From contig SNVD02014886.1 of assembly GCA_013180625.2 (NCBI GenBank), positions 30,778 to 94,777 of the forward strand: a DNA stretch of 64,000 nucleotides, written 5' to 3'. A program made the position numbers and the translations under genes. Every line of letters starts with the position of its first letter. Position 1 is the first letter of the stretch. Under the pieces are notes generated by a model. The model made no database searches. It saw nothing but the letters and a program-made list of their open reading frames with translations, and had not been told where the DNA came from. This document shows, piece after piece, positions 46,121 through 56,570 of this stretch. Source of the DNA: Boswellia sacra. Taxonomy: Eukaryota > Streptophyta > Magnoliopsida > Sapindales > Burseraceae.

Positions 46121-47344
46121 ATGCATAACATGTTGAGAGCACCAGGAGTTGGGGAAAATAGTCTCACGGTCCTAACAAAAGGTGGATTCACTGAATACTT
46201 GGAGTCAATCATTTCAAAGAGAAAGGACTTGGAAGAAGCCTTTTATGTAGTCGATTTAGACGTTGTGTCCTCCCTTTACGACAAATGGACAAGCCATCTT
46301 CCTCTTATTCAACCATTCTACGCCGTCAAGTGCAACCCCGACAAAGGTTTCCTTGGCGCTCTTGCTGGTTTTGGTGCAAACTTTGACTGTGCAAGCAAGG
46401 CTGAGATTGAAGCCGTTCTCTCACTTGGGGTTTCGCCCAATCGGATCATTTATGCAAATACCTGCAAAGCTGCATCATATATTAAGTACGCAGCAAGTGT
46501 TGGTGTTAATTTAACAACTTTTGATTCCGTAGAAGAGCTACACAAGATTAAAAGGTGGCATGCAAAATGTTCTTTATTGATTCGACTCAAAGTTGACGTT
46601 GATGGCAAAGCAAAAATACCATTGGGTTCCAAATTCGGCACGCTTCCCACTGAAGTCTTGCCTTTGCTCGAAGCTGCCAAAACTATGCAGCTTAACGTCA
46701 TCGGCGTTGCATTCCATGTTGGAAGCCTGATCATAGAACCTGACGCTTATAATGAGGCTATAGCAGCTGCCAAAAGGGTTTTCGAGACAGCAACAAAGCT
46801 AGGCATGCCTAAAATGCATTTACTAGACGTCGGGGGCGGCTTCCTAGATGATGCAAAATTTGGTCAAGTGGCTAAAACTGTGAACGCAGCAGTTGAAGCT
46901 TATTTCCCTGATGAGCCAGAGCTGTCTGTTATCGCAGAGCCGGGACGGTTTTTCGCGGAATCCGCTTTCACATTGGCTGCAGCCATTATAGGGAAACGTA
47001 TTCGGCATGAAGTGAGGGAGTATTGGATTGACGATGGGATTTATGGATCCTTCAACTGTATTTTACATAATTCTCTTAGTGCACCCATGAAGTGCATGCC
47101 ACTCGCTTGCGTGTCAAAAACTGAGAACGTGACATGCAAGGGTTTGAAAACTTACAATTCGACAGTGTTTGGACCCACATGCGATCCAAACGATTTAGTT
47201 TTAAGGGGTTACCAGCTACCAGAACTTGAGGTGAATGACTGGCTTGTGTTCCCAAACATGGGTGCTTATACGACTGCTCGAGGATGCTTCTTTAATGGAT
47301 TTGCCACTCCTACCGTCTCTACTTACCTTGTCGCCTCCAAGTGA
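46121..47344 (+). CDS. Ornithine-decarboxylase-like protein with altered substrate loop
   Basis: A 407-residue intronless frame of the fold III PLP-dependent decarboxylases; true ornithine decarboxylases make putrescine from ornithine as homodimers in the cytosol. Visible: Schiff-base Lys70 (PFYAVKCN), FDCASKAEI 88-96, HVGS 199-202, phosphate loop DVGGGF 236-241, EPGRF 273-277, the partner-subunit Cys354-Asp355 (GPTCD) and MGAYT with Tyr383. Unusual: the loop read YDHA in typical enzymes is H316-N317-S318-L319, so the Asp that contacts the substrate amino group (Asp332 in trypanosome numbering) is Asn; HVGSG is HVGSL; YANPCK is YANTCK. The start is the first ATG after an in-frame TAA at 46085-46087. 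The N-terminus is ~25 residues shorter than in tobacco-type enzymes. No stop in 407 codons amid decayed DNA suggests constraint. It may use another substrate (lysine, for instance) or be inactive. Confidence 0.88.
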   Translation: MHNMLRAPGVGENSLTVLTKGGFTEYLESIISKRKDLEEAFYVVDLDVVSSLYDKWTSHLPLIQPFYAVKCNPDKGFLGALAGFGANFDCASKAEIEAVLSLGVSPNRIIYANTCKAASYIKYAASVGVNLTTFDSVEELHKIKRWHAKCSLLIRLKVDVDGKAKIPLGSKFGTLPTEVLPLLEAAKTMQLNVIGVAFHVGSLIIEPDAYNEAIAAAKRVFETATKLGMPKMHLLDVGGGFLDDAKFGQVAKTVNAAVEAYFPDEPELSVIAEPGRFFAESAFTLAAAIIGKRIRHEVREYWIDDGIYGSFNCILHNSLSAPMKCMPLACVSKTENVTCKGLKTYNSTVFGPTCDPNDLVLRGYQLPELEVNDWLVFPNMGAYTTARGCFFNGFATPTVSTYLVASK

Positions 47345-47436
47345 CTCAGACAAAGTCCAGGGTGTTCTAAGAATTAATTTTAATTAATTAATTCTAAACA
47401 AAACTCATAGGTCCACCACCGAATGCTACGTTAAAT

Positions 47437-47621
47437 ATTGCCATATAGATGTATGTATTGAGATTGTGTATCAATCTAGTAATAATAGATAAAGATAACT
47501 TTTGTTTTGATTTTGTGTGTGGCATGTTATACATTGCCATATTTACATATGCATTGCGATGTTGTATCAATCTATTAATAATACATCGTTTTTGTTTTGC
47601 TTTTGTGTGTTGCATGTTAAC
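47437..47621 (+). repeat. Tandem duplication in the decarboxylase 3' flank
   Basis: Two ~90-96-bp units (47437-47532, 47533-47621) share ATTGCCATAT, TGTATCAATCTA.TAATAATA and GTGTGT.GCATGTTA. They start 93 bp after the stop codon, so they likely lie in the 3' UTR or polyadenylation region. The (A)ATAAATAAA word at 47640 could be a poly(A) signal. Confidence 0.75.
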
Positions 47622-47759
47622 TTTTGTTGTTATGATTTAAATAAATAAAAACTAGAAACATTAGTGCAACATAAAACTAATCTAAATTACCTTAAATATA
47701 AAATAAAGATATCAAAATACAAAGCCAATAATTTAGTTAACATTAAACAAATTTTCAAG

Positions 47760-48073
47760 CTCTTTGTTGATGCCAAAAGTGTGTCGACTTACAATTCATT
47801 AGTAAAATTTATATTTGCTGTCAAAGATCTAACTCAACCAAAGAAAAATCGGGAAAAATGGAGAATGATGGTGAAAATTAGAAGCTTGAGGCCCCGTGTT
47901 TGTCACGATGGCCACTATATTTTGTTCAACTAAGGCTCCAGTGATGTAACTAAGCTACACACAAAGAGAAAATAAGGGGTCAAAGGCATTGGTGGTGTGG
48001 CTGACGATGATCCTCTGACGCTAAAGTCAGAGACTGAAATATGGAGAGAGATATTTGGCCAACGAAGGAGAGA

Positions 48074-48107
<34 letters not shown>

Positions 48108-49450
48108 TTATAGAATTCTAGGGTTAGAGAGTGTTCCCAATCTTCAATCTACGGCAAAGGAGCCTATTTATAGGAGTAACCCTTGCAAAGGTGTCACCAT
48201 GCATGGTGTTGGAGTGATACCTTATTGCATGCAAGGGAGCTGATGAGGACACCTAGCTTGAACCCATGGAACCACTTGGTGAATAAAAGGTTTCTTCAGG
48301 AGACACTTGGAAGCTTTTAGAGGAGTTGGTGAGGACAATTGGCCACGGAGTAATTTCCTTGAGACACTTTGAGAGAACTTTCACATAAAGCCTAATATCC
48401 TTGTTATTTTATTAATTTGTGCCACGCAACACCTCTTATGGTGAAAGTGACATTCATGTCGTTCTTCAACCAACTTGGACGTTAGTTATAAAATTATCTA
48501 GTTAACCAAAAAGTTTTGACATTAAGAGTGAGGGTAAAGTCTTAGTCGACCAGATTAAGGATGAAGAATCCATTATTCCAAAAATCAAGTTGCCACTTAG
48601 GATAGATAATATATAAATTCTTTTGAAATAAAGAGAATCACTACTTCTTAATGATGTAGCTTCAAACATTAATCTCATTGGTTATCCCAATTTTTTTATC
48701 GAACAACCATGCTCTCAAGTTCCAAGGCAAAACATTAGCATTTGGCTTGGAACTTAACTCTTTGAATAATGTAAACTTTATGCAATACACAGTATGCCTT
48801 AACACCACACTCTTGGTTATGTTACTTCTTTTCTTCAAGGATGATTCAAATATTAACAATTCTTATTATTTGCTTAATGTGCATATTGTGTCTTTTTGTG
48901 TTAACTTCTGTTTAGCAAGGTAAGCAAGGTTGCAAGTGAATTTGTTAATGTGTTGTTCTAGAATATTAGAGAAAAATAAGCAGCATCTAAAGTTGTAAAG
49001 GAGAAGATTGTACAAGAAAAATTATTGCAAGTTATAGTCTTAAAGAAAAAAGTTGTGTGAGGAGAAAATACCAATGTAACTGAAAAATAAGAGAACACCA
49101 CTTTGTCATCTCTGATATACCAGATTTGTAAGCAGCCTTTTGGCTCATCAACCAAATCCAAGTTGGACTTCGTAATTAAAGGTCAATTGTTCTTATTCAT
49201 ATTGCGTCATTAATTGTCAAAGTGACTTTTTAATGAAAGGATGCAATTAGTTGCAAGGCACCAAGAAGTCGCATAAAGATTCTATTTTGGAAATCCCTAT
49301 GGTTAACCAGGATTTATATTAAGTCTTTATATGGAGCTTTCACAAAATCCAACCTCATATCATATAATGTATGGAAGATTCTCATGAATTGATGATAAAA
49401 TCTATCTCGTTCTTCTTCATTTGGTTATGTCTTTTGTGATTGTTTTTTCC
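47760..49450 (-). repeat. Dispersed repeat family A, copy 2
   Basis: From GATGCCAAAAGTGTGTCGAC through AAATTTATATTTGCTGTCAAAGATCT, GGAAAAATGGAGAATGATGG, a GA microsatellite (48082-48107), TTTATAGGAGTAACCCTTGC, to GGAGCTTTCACAAAATCCAA and ATGTATGGAAGATT near 49340-49380. Order and words equal copy 1 (9781-10450) and copy 3. No coding frame is conserved. Orientation is by analogy with copy 1. The first bases of copy 3 follow at once. Confidence 0.6.
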
Positions 49451-49462
49451 ACTTTATTAATA

Positions 49463-50851
49463 CTAAAGATCAGTCGACCTCGAGTTCACCAATAAAATTT
49501 ATATTTATTATGGAAGATCTGACTCAGCCAGAAGGCAATGGTGAAAAATGTGGAGAGGGATGGTGAAAGTGAAAGGTATCAGGCCATGTCTTTCTCAAGA
49601 TGGCTGTTGTGTTTTGGTCAACCGAGGCTCAATGGTTTAAATGATCTACGCACAAAGAGAAAACAAGAGGTCAGAGGCACCAGTGGTGTTGTCGACTATA
49701 ATCCTTCAACGCTCAAGTCAGAGATTAAATATGGAATAAAATATCTGATCGACTGGAGAGAGACGAGAGAGGGAGAGAGGGAGAGAGAGAGAGGTGTAGA
49801 GTTTTTTTTTTTGGGAGTTAAAGAGTTTTGAACCTTGATTTGTAGCCAAGGACTATATTTATAGGAGAGTTTACTTACAAGTGGCTAGATGCACGGGGCT
49901 TTACTAACACCATGCTACATGTAAGGGAGTTCCTAGAGTCATGGAGACACCTGGAGGATGAGAATCCCATTCAAGAGATACTTGGAGAAAAACTTCTATA
50001 GAGTCTTGTGCCTTCAATATTTTGTTAATTTTTATGGAACTTGGGAGATAATTATTAAACTCAGCAGGGACAGCTCTTATTAAATATTTTTTCTAACATT
50101 GTTGACTCTGATTTAGGAACTTGTGCCATGCAATATCTTTGGTGGTGACATCGGGAGTCATGCCTTTTGTCAACCAAGCAAGACATTTGTTATATAATTA
50201 TCTAGTCAACCAACATATCTCAATACTGGGAGTGGGTAAATTCTTCGTCGACCTACTTTTGATGATGTGGCTTCAAATATTGATCTTTTTAGCTATTCTA
50301 ATTTTTTCTCCAACAACTAGCCCCCCAAGTTCCAATACAAGATATTAGATTTTATTGGAACTTGACTCTTTGAAGAATACATACTTTCAGTAATACTCCA
50401 TATGCATTAATACCACACTCTTGATTGTGCTATTTTCTTCAAAGTCGATTCAAATACTAACGTTTCTCACTATTTTCTTGATAGTGCTTATTATGCCTTT
50501 TTGTGTTTACTTCTGTTTATCAAGGAGACTAAGACTTTAAGTGAGTTTGTCATTGTGGCTCTAGAATACCAGGGGAAAATAAGCAAAAACTAACATTGTA
50601 AAGAAGAAGGTTATACCAGAGAAATTCTTCCAAGTTATAGCTATAAAGAGAAAAGTTGTACAAGGACAAAGTACTAATATAATTGGAGAGGAGGAGAAAG
50701 CCACTTTGTCGACATCTTTGATCTATTAGAGTGTAGGCGATTTAGCTTCACCTTTTGGCTCCTCAACCAAATCCGAGTTGGACCTTCTAATTTCAATGCA
50801 AAGCTTAATTATTCTTTTTATATGGTGTCATTAATTGATGAAGTGACTTTT
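49463..50851 (-). repeat. Dispersed repeat family A, copy 3, left part
   Basis: Starts GATCAGTCGACCTCGAG and follows the order of copy 2, including an imperfect GA tract (49755-49793). It stops at 50851 where the CACTA element begins and resumes at 55905; the joined order (TTAATTGATGAAGTGACTTT, then CAGGAAAGG..GCAAGG, ...GGAGCTTTCACAAAATCCAA) equals copy 2 at 49200-49390. Contains the phrase TGGTGCTCAACATT-type part only on the right side. Confidence 0.6.
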
Positions 50852-51500
50852 CACTACAAGAAAAATGACCATATTTGGCGGTCTTTGACTGTCAAATATG
50901 TATATATTTGCTGGTCTTAAAAGCGTCATCAATGACACCGCCAAATATGCATCTGACTATACTTGGTGGTTTTTGACCGCCAAGTATAATAGATTTAAAA
51001 AAAATAAAAAAAATATACTTGGCGGTTTTTGGCCGCCAAGTATAATAGTTTCAGAAATTAAAAAAAAAAATGTAGGATGTCCGCCCAAGACTCCTACATT
51101 AACTAATCATAGTGTGCCAATATCCTAACCAATCAGACTTTGCCAACCTTTGAACCAGTAAAACGAATCCCCTGCATGAAACAATCAATGAAAATTGCCT
51201 CTCTATTATGCAATAGTAAGCGATGCAGCAACCATTAACAGTTATAACAAGCTGTGATCAGATTGCTTATAAGTAAGGCAAGTTTACATGTCATCAAGTT
51301 TCTATTTTCCTTCGCACAAAAGAAATTCAAAGAGTAATCTATTGTCAAAGGGAATGACCATTCAAGAAAGTAAAATGAAAGAGCACAACAATCGAGCACA
51401 TATCATTTAGAAATCTAAGTACAGGACTGTGAAACATACAAGCTGATCAAGACTCAAGAAACTGTGACAACATAATAGGACAGAGGTAATCAAATGGAAT

Positions 51501-52402
51501 AAAAGCTGGGAAAAGTGATGTTTACAATACAAAATGCCCTCAAGGGCTGCATAATTTGATGGGGCTTATTGAACATCCACCGTGAGAGCATTTGAAACAT
51601 GTCTTGTGGTACGCCTAGCTCTCCACTGCCACCTGCAGATTTTTAACACAATAAACCCATTTTAAATATCACATCAAACCCTTTCAAAGTTGTATAAACT
51701 AGAATACCCCGATCATATTAGTATAAATACAAGTAAAACATCATCTAATCTTATAACAAGTTGTTACATTTTGCTTTAGAAGTAACAAACCTAAGAGGCC
51801 TACAGACCCTCCTACATACATCTAATATAAAACTACTTTCCAGATTGATCTTCAACTTTCTAACATTTTTCCGAATAGTATTGCGAGATAAGTCATACAA
51901 ATCAAAAGTTCAGCACTAGCAAATACAGGGTCTACCATTGTAGAAAAGTATGAAATTTGATGACTTGTTAAAATAATGGGACCCTACCTTCTCTAGTAGA
52001 TACACAGTTTTACCACAAGTAGCACACTTTTCTTGTGTTCCAGAAAACATGCTGGCATCTTTGCTAGGAGACCTTGTCTGAAATCAAGACAAAGCATTGG
52101 GAATCAGCATTATGTGACATTACCTTAACATGACTTTGCACAGTTGAATGTCAAACACATGCAGGGTAGTATGGAAGATTTACTAGCTCGGGAGTTAACT
52201 TCTCAGCTGACTTTGCAGCTGTAACAATGAAATAGATAGCTAATTACACAGGCAAAAGAAAACTGTCGAGAAATCACACAAAGAGAATCTTCAAATACAT
52301 ACGTGACTGAAAATTCTTGTTGAAATTTCCTGACTCCTTGAAAAGCTGCTCGAAGTGAGGTTTACAGTAAAGAACACCTTCCATGGAGAAGTAATTGCTT
52401 AG
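51501..52402 (-). pseudogene. Captured fragment of a plant LIM-domain (WLIM-type) gene, with introns
   Basis: Minus-strand exons, each with GT/AG borders: 52402-52303 (MEGVLYCKPHFEQL, end of LIM domain 1), 52218-52184 (joined frame SPAKSAEKLTPEL), 52077-51988 (TRSPSK, MFSGTQEKCATCGKT, start of LIM domain 2) and 51632-about 51501 (YHKTCFKCSHGGCSIS, then ALEGILYCKHHFSQL after a one-base shift). The splice phases fit and give the usual two-LIM layout of plant LIM proteins, which bundle actin filaments. The first exon and the C-terminus are missing. A TAG (51615-51617) stands where the family has Gln, and an extra C at 51561-51564 shifts the frame. It cannot make a LIM protein; a chimeric RNA is possible. 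Confidence 0.9.
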
Positions 52403-52927
52403 CTGAAAACATTTCAATTTTGCATCTTAGTAACTAAAAAATTTCATTAAAATAATCTAGGTATGCTATATTCTTAATTAGCAGAACCAGGTTTCAGAAA
52501 CGTGGTACAAATTCAATTAGCTTAAATATTATTGAAGCTATTTACAGAGCAAGCAACAAGAACAATTTTATCAAAGAAAACCAACATCATTTGACTACAC
52601 AGACCACCTAATAAAGAAATAATATTGTGCAGTGGAAAGAGAACTGAAACATGCTTGACGACAATGTACGAAGAGGAATAGCAATGATTAATTCCAACGT
52701 ATCAGGTTTCGACCAAAACAATGTGCATCAAAGGAAGCCTATCAACTACAAGCACAATAATTTACCAAGTTATTACTCCACCAAGTTATTCACAATCTCA
52801 GTCCAGAAAAAGTATACTAGCAGACCACAATAAAAATAAAAATTACCTCATTAACCAAATCAACCACAATTTAAGCAATCCAATGTGATTAAGTAGTTAA
52901 ATTACCTAGATGTAAGAGCCGGAGTTC
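52403..52927. other. CACTA interior, no gene
   Basis: Sequence to the right of the LIM exons, perhaps the captured first intron. No exon with LIM-domain-1 Cys/His pattern could be found here, and the ORF at 52651-52833 has no domain. Confidence 0.4.
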
Positions 52928-54953
52928 CTAGCTGCTAATGCAAAGTTTGACGAAGGAGTCATATCTATAAGTGAATATGAAGATGAGCTCACCCGGGTGG
53001 AAAATGCTACCATCACTAAATGCTTCCTTTCCCGATCTCAGACACACAACACTGTGAAGTGACATAGCGTCCACAAAGTCGGCCTGCATATACTTCGGAT
53101 TAGTGATGCGTTCGAAACTAGCAAGTGTACTAGTCGCACAAGTAATAAAGTGATAAGTAGATATCGTTCCCACGAGGATTGATTCTAATTGAATTTGTTA
53201 TTTTCCAGCAATAATAAACTAAACAGGGGGGGTTTTGTTGATTGATTAACTAAACTTAATACGAAAGCAAATGAAGAATAACACAAAGCAAAGTTAAATG
53301 GAGTGAAAAATCAATGAGAGACACTTGGTTAAGAGTTCATTCTCTGCCACAAGATATGAATTTGTGAATTAACATAGAATTGTAATCCAATTACAGCATT
53401 GAAGTTATCAACCGTAGATAACAACAAGCTCTGTTATCCCAATCTTTCCTTACTTTGTTGTTAAATAAAACAAGCTCTTTATTTAATCTCTATCCATTAA
53501 ACAACCTAGAACAAGCTCTCTGAGTTTAATTCAATGGATGCATTACGAAAGAAAGATAGGTTGATCTAAGCAATAAACACACAAGCTCGGATTATTTAAC
53601 TTAGGTTATATTCTCCAATTGCAATCTCTGATCACAATTTTGCTACTAATGATTAGAAATTCAAGACAATTACGGATCAAATTTCTAGTCTAGCAATAGA
53701 CAATATCCAGATTATATTCAGTTGGCCACCCAAATACAATCAGCAAGCAATCATAAGCATTAAATATGGGAAAATACAAGCAACTTCAATTAGAGAATTG
53801 GATAACAATTCCTTACACAATCAACTTCACAAAAACCATATCAAGGGCTTTGAAATCACCCTCAACCAATTCAGATTCAGTTACACATGTTTAAGAACGT
53901 GGTAAATACAATACAACATGGAGACATTCCAGAAAATGAAAGGGAAGGGAAAAACTTAGCAAATTTGATGTAATTCTCTTTGGATTGTAGTTCTTCCTCT
54001 TTCCAAGCTTACTTTCTCCTTCAAGAACTCCAAGAGATGAAAGAATTCCAGAGCAGCAGCCTCTACCACGTTCTCCCCTCTTCAAGTTATGAAAATAAAA
54101 CCCTAAAATGTGTTTAAATACTCTGCTACAGTAACGTGCTACAGTGTCCCGTATTATACATGCTACAGTGATGTGTGGAATTACATTTCTACACTTCTCA
54201 CACTGTTTTGATTACAACTTTCGGTACAATGAATGGATTCATAAACCGTAAATTTCTCCAAAAAGTAGACTTCGAGAGCTTTTCAACGGTATATGATATG
54301 TCATCGGGTTCATTGTATATCAATACAATTAAATCCGAGAAGATGGTTGACTAGCAGAGGTGAAAATGAAGGGTTTTACTCCATTTTTGTGCAAGTTGCT
54401 CCAAAACTCCTACAAACATCAAAACCACACAAAAATATAAAAATACCAAGGAATATAGTAAAGAAACATGGACGAATTGATATGAAAATGATATATAAAT
54501 AGACACTTATCAATTAGACTTCTTGATCCGTAAAGACCTTTTGAGACTTGGCTGATTTTCAGTCGTGATGTCTTCCATTGGTAGTGGTCTCTTCTCTCGA
54601 CTATCTCGCAACTCTGTTCGTGAGCTACTCTCTTCTGGGGGAAGGCTTTTCGTGGCTTATGGGCTTCAGAACTTTGAACCTCGCGAACACCTGTCTTCCA
54701 TCAAATGAGGCTCAAAGAACTGCCAATTCGTGAACTCGATTTTCGTGACTCTACTGGTTTCGAGTCGCTCCCGACAGAAACCTCCTGCCGCTCTGGTAAC
54801 TGCGCTCGCATACTCGTGTCTAAACTCTCCGAGTCTGGCAACACTACATTCTCGGTAGACCACCATGATGATGCCTCATCAAAGACAACATGCGGCGAGA
54901 CTACAAGAGTCTTACTTAGAGGCGTGAAGGAAGGTGCTACGACATCGAGCTAG
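52928..54953 (-). pseudogene. Copia polyprotein fragment, split by a solo LTR
   Basis: On the minus strand from about 54890, HVVFDEASSWWS and ENVVLPDS give the integrase C-terminal to linker region of a copia element. After broken frames, LKRSLRIKKSNPKY (the 'RRSTR.R.PNPKY' linker motif) lies directly at the solo LTR (54512/53104), and the frame goes on as MQADFVDAMSLHSV on the left side. Neither integrase core nor reverse transcriptase remains. The left end near 52930 is uncertain. Confidence 0.6.
53104..54512. mobile_element. Solo LTR (1409 bp) inside the CACTA element
   Basis: Plus-strand ends TGATGCGTTCGAAAC and GACACTTATCA, with a perfect 5-bp duplication ATTAG on both sides (53099-53103, 54513-54517). 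No internal coding region. The part GTACTAGTCGCACAAGTAAT followed by TATCGTTCCCACGAGG is a familiar LTR end of plant gypsy-type elements, which would make the element read minus; family assignment is from memory. It sits in the copia fragment, giving three levels of nesting. Confidence 0.85.
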
Positions 54954-54966
54954 CGCTACGGTCTGC

Positions 54967-55146
54967 GTGGAGGTCCTGCGATAGCGAGCTGGAGACGTGG
55001 CCGTCCTGTGATAGCGAGCTGGAGGCGTGGCCGTCCTGCGACAGGGAGCTAGAGGCGTGGCCGTCCTACGACAGCGAGCTGGAGACGTGGCGATCCTGCG
55101 ACAGCGAGCTGGAGGCGTGGTGGTCTTGCGACAGTGAGCTGGTGGT
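54967..55146. repeat. GC-rich 30-bp minisatellite, six units
   Basis: Units begin at 54967, 54997, 55027, 55057, 55087 and 55117, each GTGG..GTCCTGCGACAGC followed by GAGCTGGAGGC. The period is exactly 30 bp, so reading frames stay open on the plus strand (WPSCDSELEA-type decapeptide) but no ATG precedes it in frame. GC content is clearly higher than all surrounding DNA. Confidence 0.85.
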
Positions 55147-55903
55147 GTGGAGCTATTGTGCCTGCGATGCTGGAGTTGCGACGGTAGAGGTGCTGCAGCG
55201 CTGAAGCAATGCCTAAGATCTAAAGCCGTGGAGGTGCTGCGAGCCTACAACGACGGACGCTGGAGGGTGCTACGGATGGCCGAGTGGTCTGACAGTGGTG
55301 CTTAGGTTTAGGGATTTAAACAAGAATGAAGGAGACGGCTTGGAAGGGAATATGGTTTAGGTATTAGGAATTATTATGTTTATACAGTATAGTAAAATTA
55401 CGTGGTTTTCTAAAACATTATAATTTATCATAATCACCCCTAAAAAGTATTTGTAAGTTTAAATACTTTAATTTTTTTCATACACATTCTAATTTGTGCA
55501 TGTAGACTTTAAAATTTAATAAATTTATATTTAACCATTATATATTATTAAATTTTTCTATTATTTATAAATTTTTAGCTAAAGATTTTAAATTCTAATA
55601 TATCTATATTTAACCATAAAATCATAATTTTTTGAACAAAATATTTATATTACTATTTGAATTTCTTAATATTTATCTAAATTAGAAAATGAAATTACTA
55701 TAATTTTACATAAATTTTAGAATTCACATACTTATCACAATTTAAAAAATGTGATAAATATATGATTGAATAAAGACAAATATGACAAATATGATAAATA
55801 AATGGGTTTGACTTCTAAACCAATGTTATACTTCTCACTTTTTAAAAAAACTGCCAAATAAAAAAAAATGCAAAGTGACAAATATGAAAAATATTCTTGT
55901 AGT
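55147..55903. other. CACTA right-hand interior and end, no gene
   Basis: GC-rich to about 55290, then AT-rich to the terminus. Words ACAAATATG and GACAAATATGA near 55780-55885 may be subterminal repeats. No ORF of note. Confidence 0.45.
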
Positions 55904-55904
55904 G

Positions 55905-56528
55905 TTTGCAGGAAAGGATATGACAGCTTGCAAGGAACGAACAACTAGCACAAAGATACTATTTTTAAAATCCCTTTAGTCAACAAAGATTTAGATAAAG
56001 TCTTCATGTGTGGAGCTTTCACAAAATCCAATCTCGTACCATTGAATGTATGGAAGATTTGATATTTTTTTCCTTCTTAGATGACAAAAATTTGCATTTG
56101 TCTTATCCTTACTCATTTGAGTATTTTTTTGTGATTAATTTTCCTGCTTGAAAAGGTTGATCAAGAGACTAATGTCAGATATGAAGGTTGTGGTGCTCAA
56201 CATTATCCAATGGAATGTGTGGCCTTGATAGAGCTAGTGTTATCAATGAAGTCGATGATACAAATAGAGCTGATGGCATTGAGAAAATTAATGGTACCTA
56301 TGAAGCTGGTGGTACCAATAATACTTGTGATAGATTTTGGGTTGACAAGGAGATTTGGTCTTCTATCATTGTAATGACTCATCTTCCTTCTTTGGATTAT
56401 TTTTGGAGAATAAGACTTTATTTTGTTGTGTTTGGAGAATTAAACTCATAAAATGTAGCTTCATCATCTATTTGAATTTTATTCAGAGTACTCTGATTGT
56501 TCTTGTACCTTCACATTCAAATCATATC
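55905..56528 (-). repeat. Dispersed repeat family A, copy 3, right part
   Basis: Continues copy 3 after the CACTA insertion: GGAGCTTTCACAAAATCCAA, ATGTATGGAAGATTTG, then the 56150-56525 part shared with 5160-5560. An 87-codon open frame (56188-56451) is a repeat-derived frame without a domain. It ends where the copia sequence begins. Confidence 0.6.
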
Positions 56529-56570
56529 TTTTTCATATTCTGCCTTAGTTGTTGAAAGAGCCACAACTGA

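Larger units (their letters stand above)
50852..55904. mobile_element. CACTA (En/Spm) element, 5.05 kb, carrying host gene fragments
   Basis: Left end CACTACAAGAAAAATGACC and right end ATATTCTTGTAGTG form short terminal inverted repeats (CACTACAAGAA), flanked by 3-bp TTT on both sides (50849-50851, 55905-55907), as for CACTA elements. Subterminal TTTGGCGG and ACCGCCAAGTATA words recur in both orientations between 50872 and 51055. No transposase is recognisable. The interior holds exons and introns of a LIM-domain gene (51501-52402), a copia fragment (52930-54950) with a solo LTR (53104-54512), and a GC-rich minisatellite (54967-55146). It is a non-autonomous gene-carrying (Pack-CACTA-like) element inserted in a family A repeat. 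Confidence 0.88.

Noticed and set aside
27991..47344. Biosynthetic gene cluster formed by the methyltransferase and decarboxylase
   Set aside because: Only two genes 17 kb apart with repeats between and no third pathway gene; co-location alone is not evidence.
56188..56451. 87-codon open frame with repeated Asn/Gly/Thr words
   Set aside because: Belongs to dispersed repeat family A; the other copy (5160-5560) is full of stops and no domain is seen.
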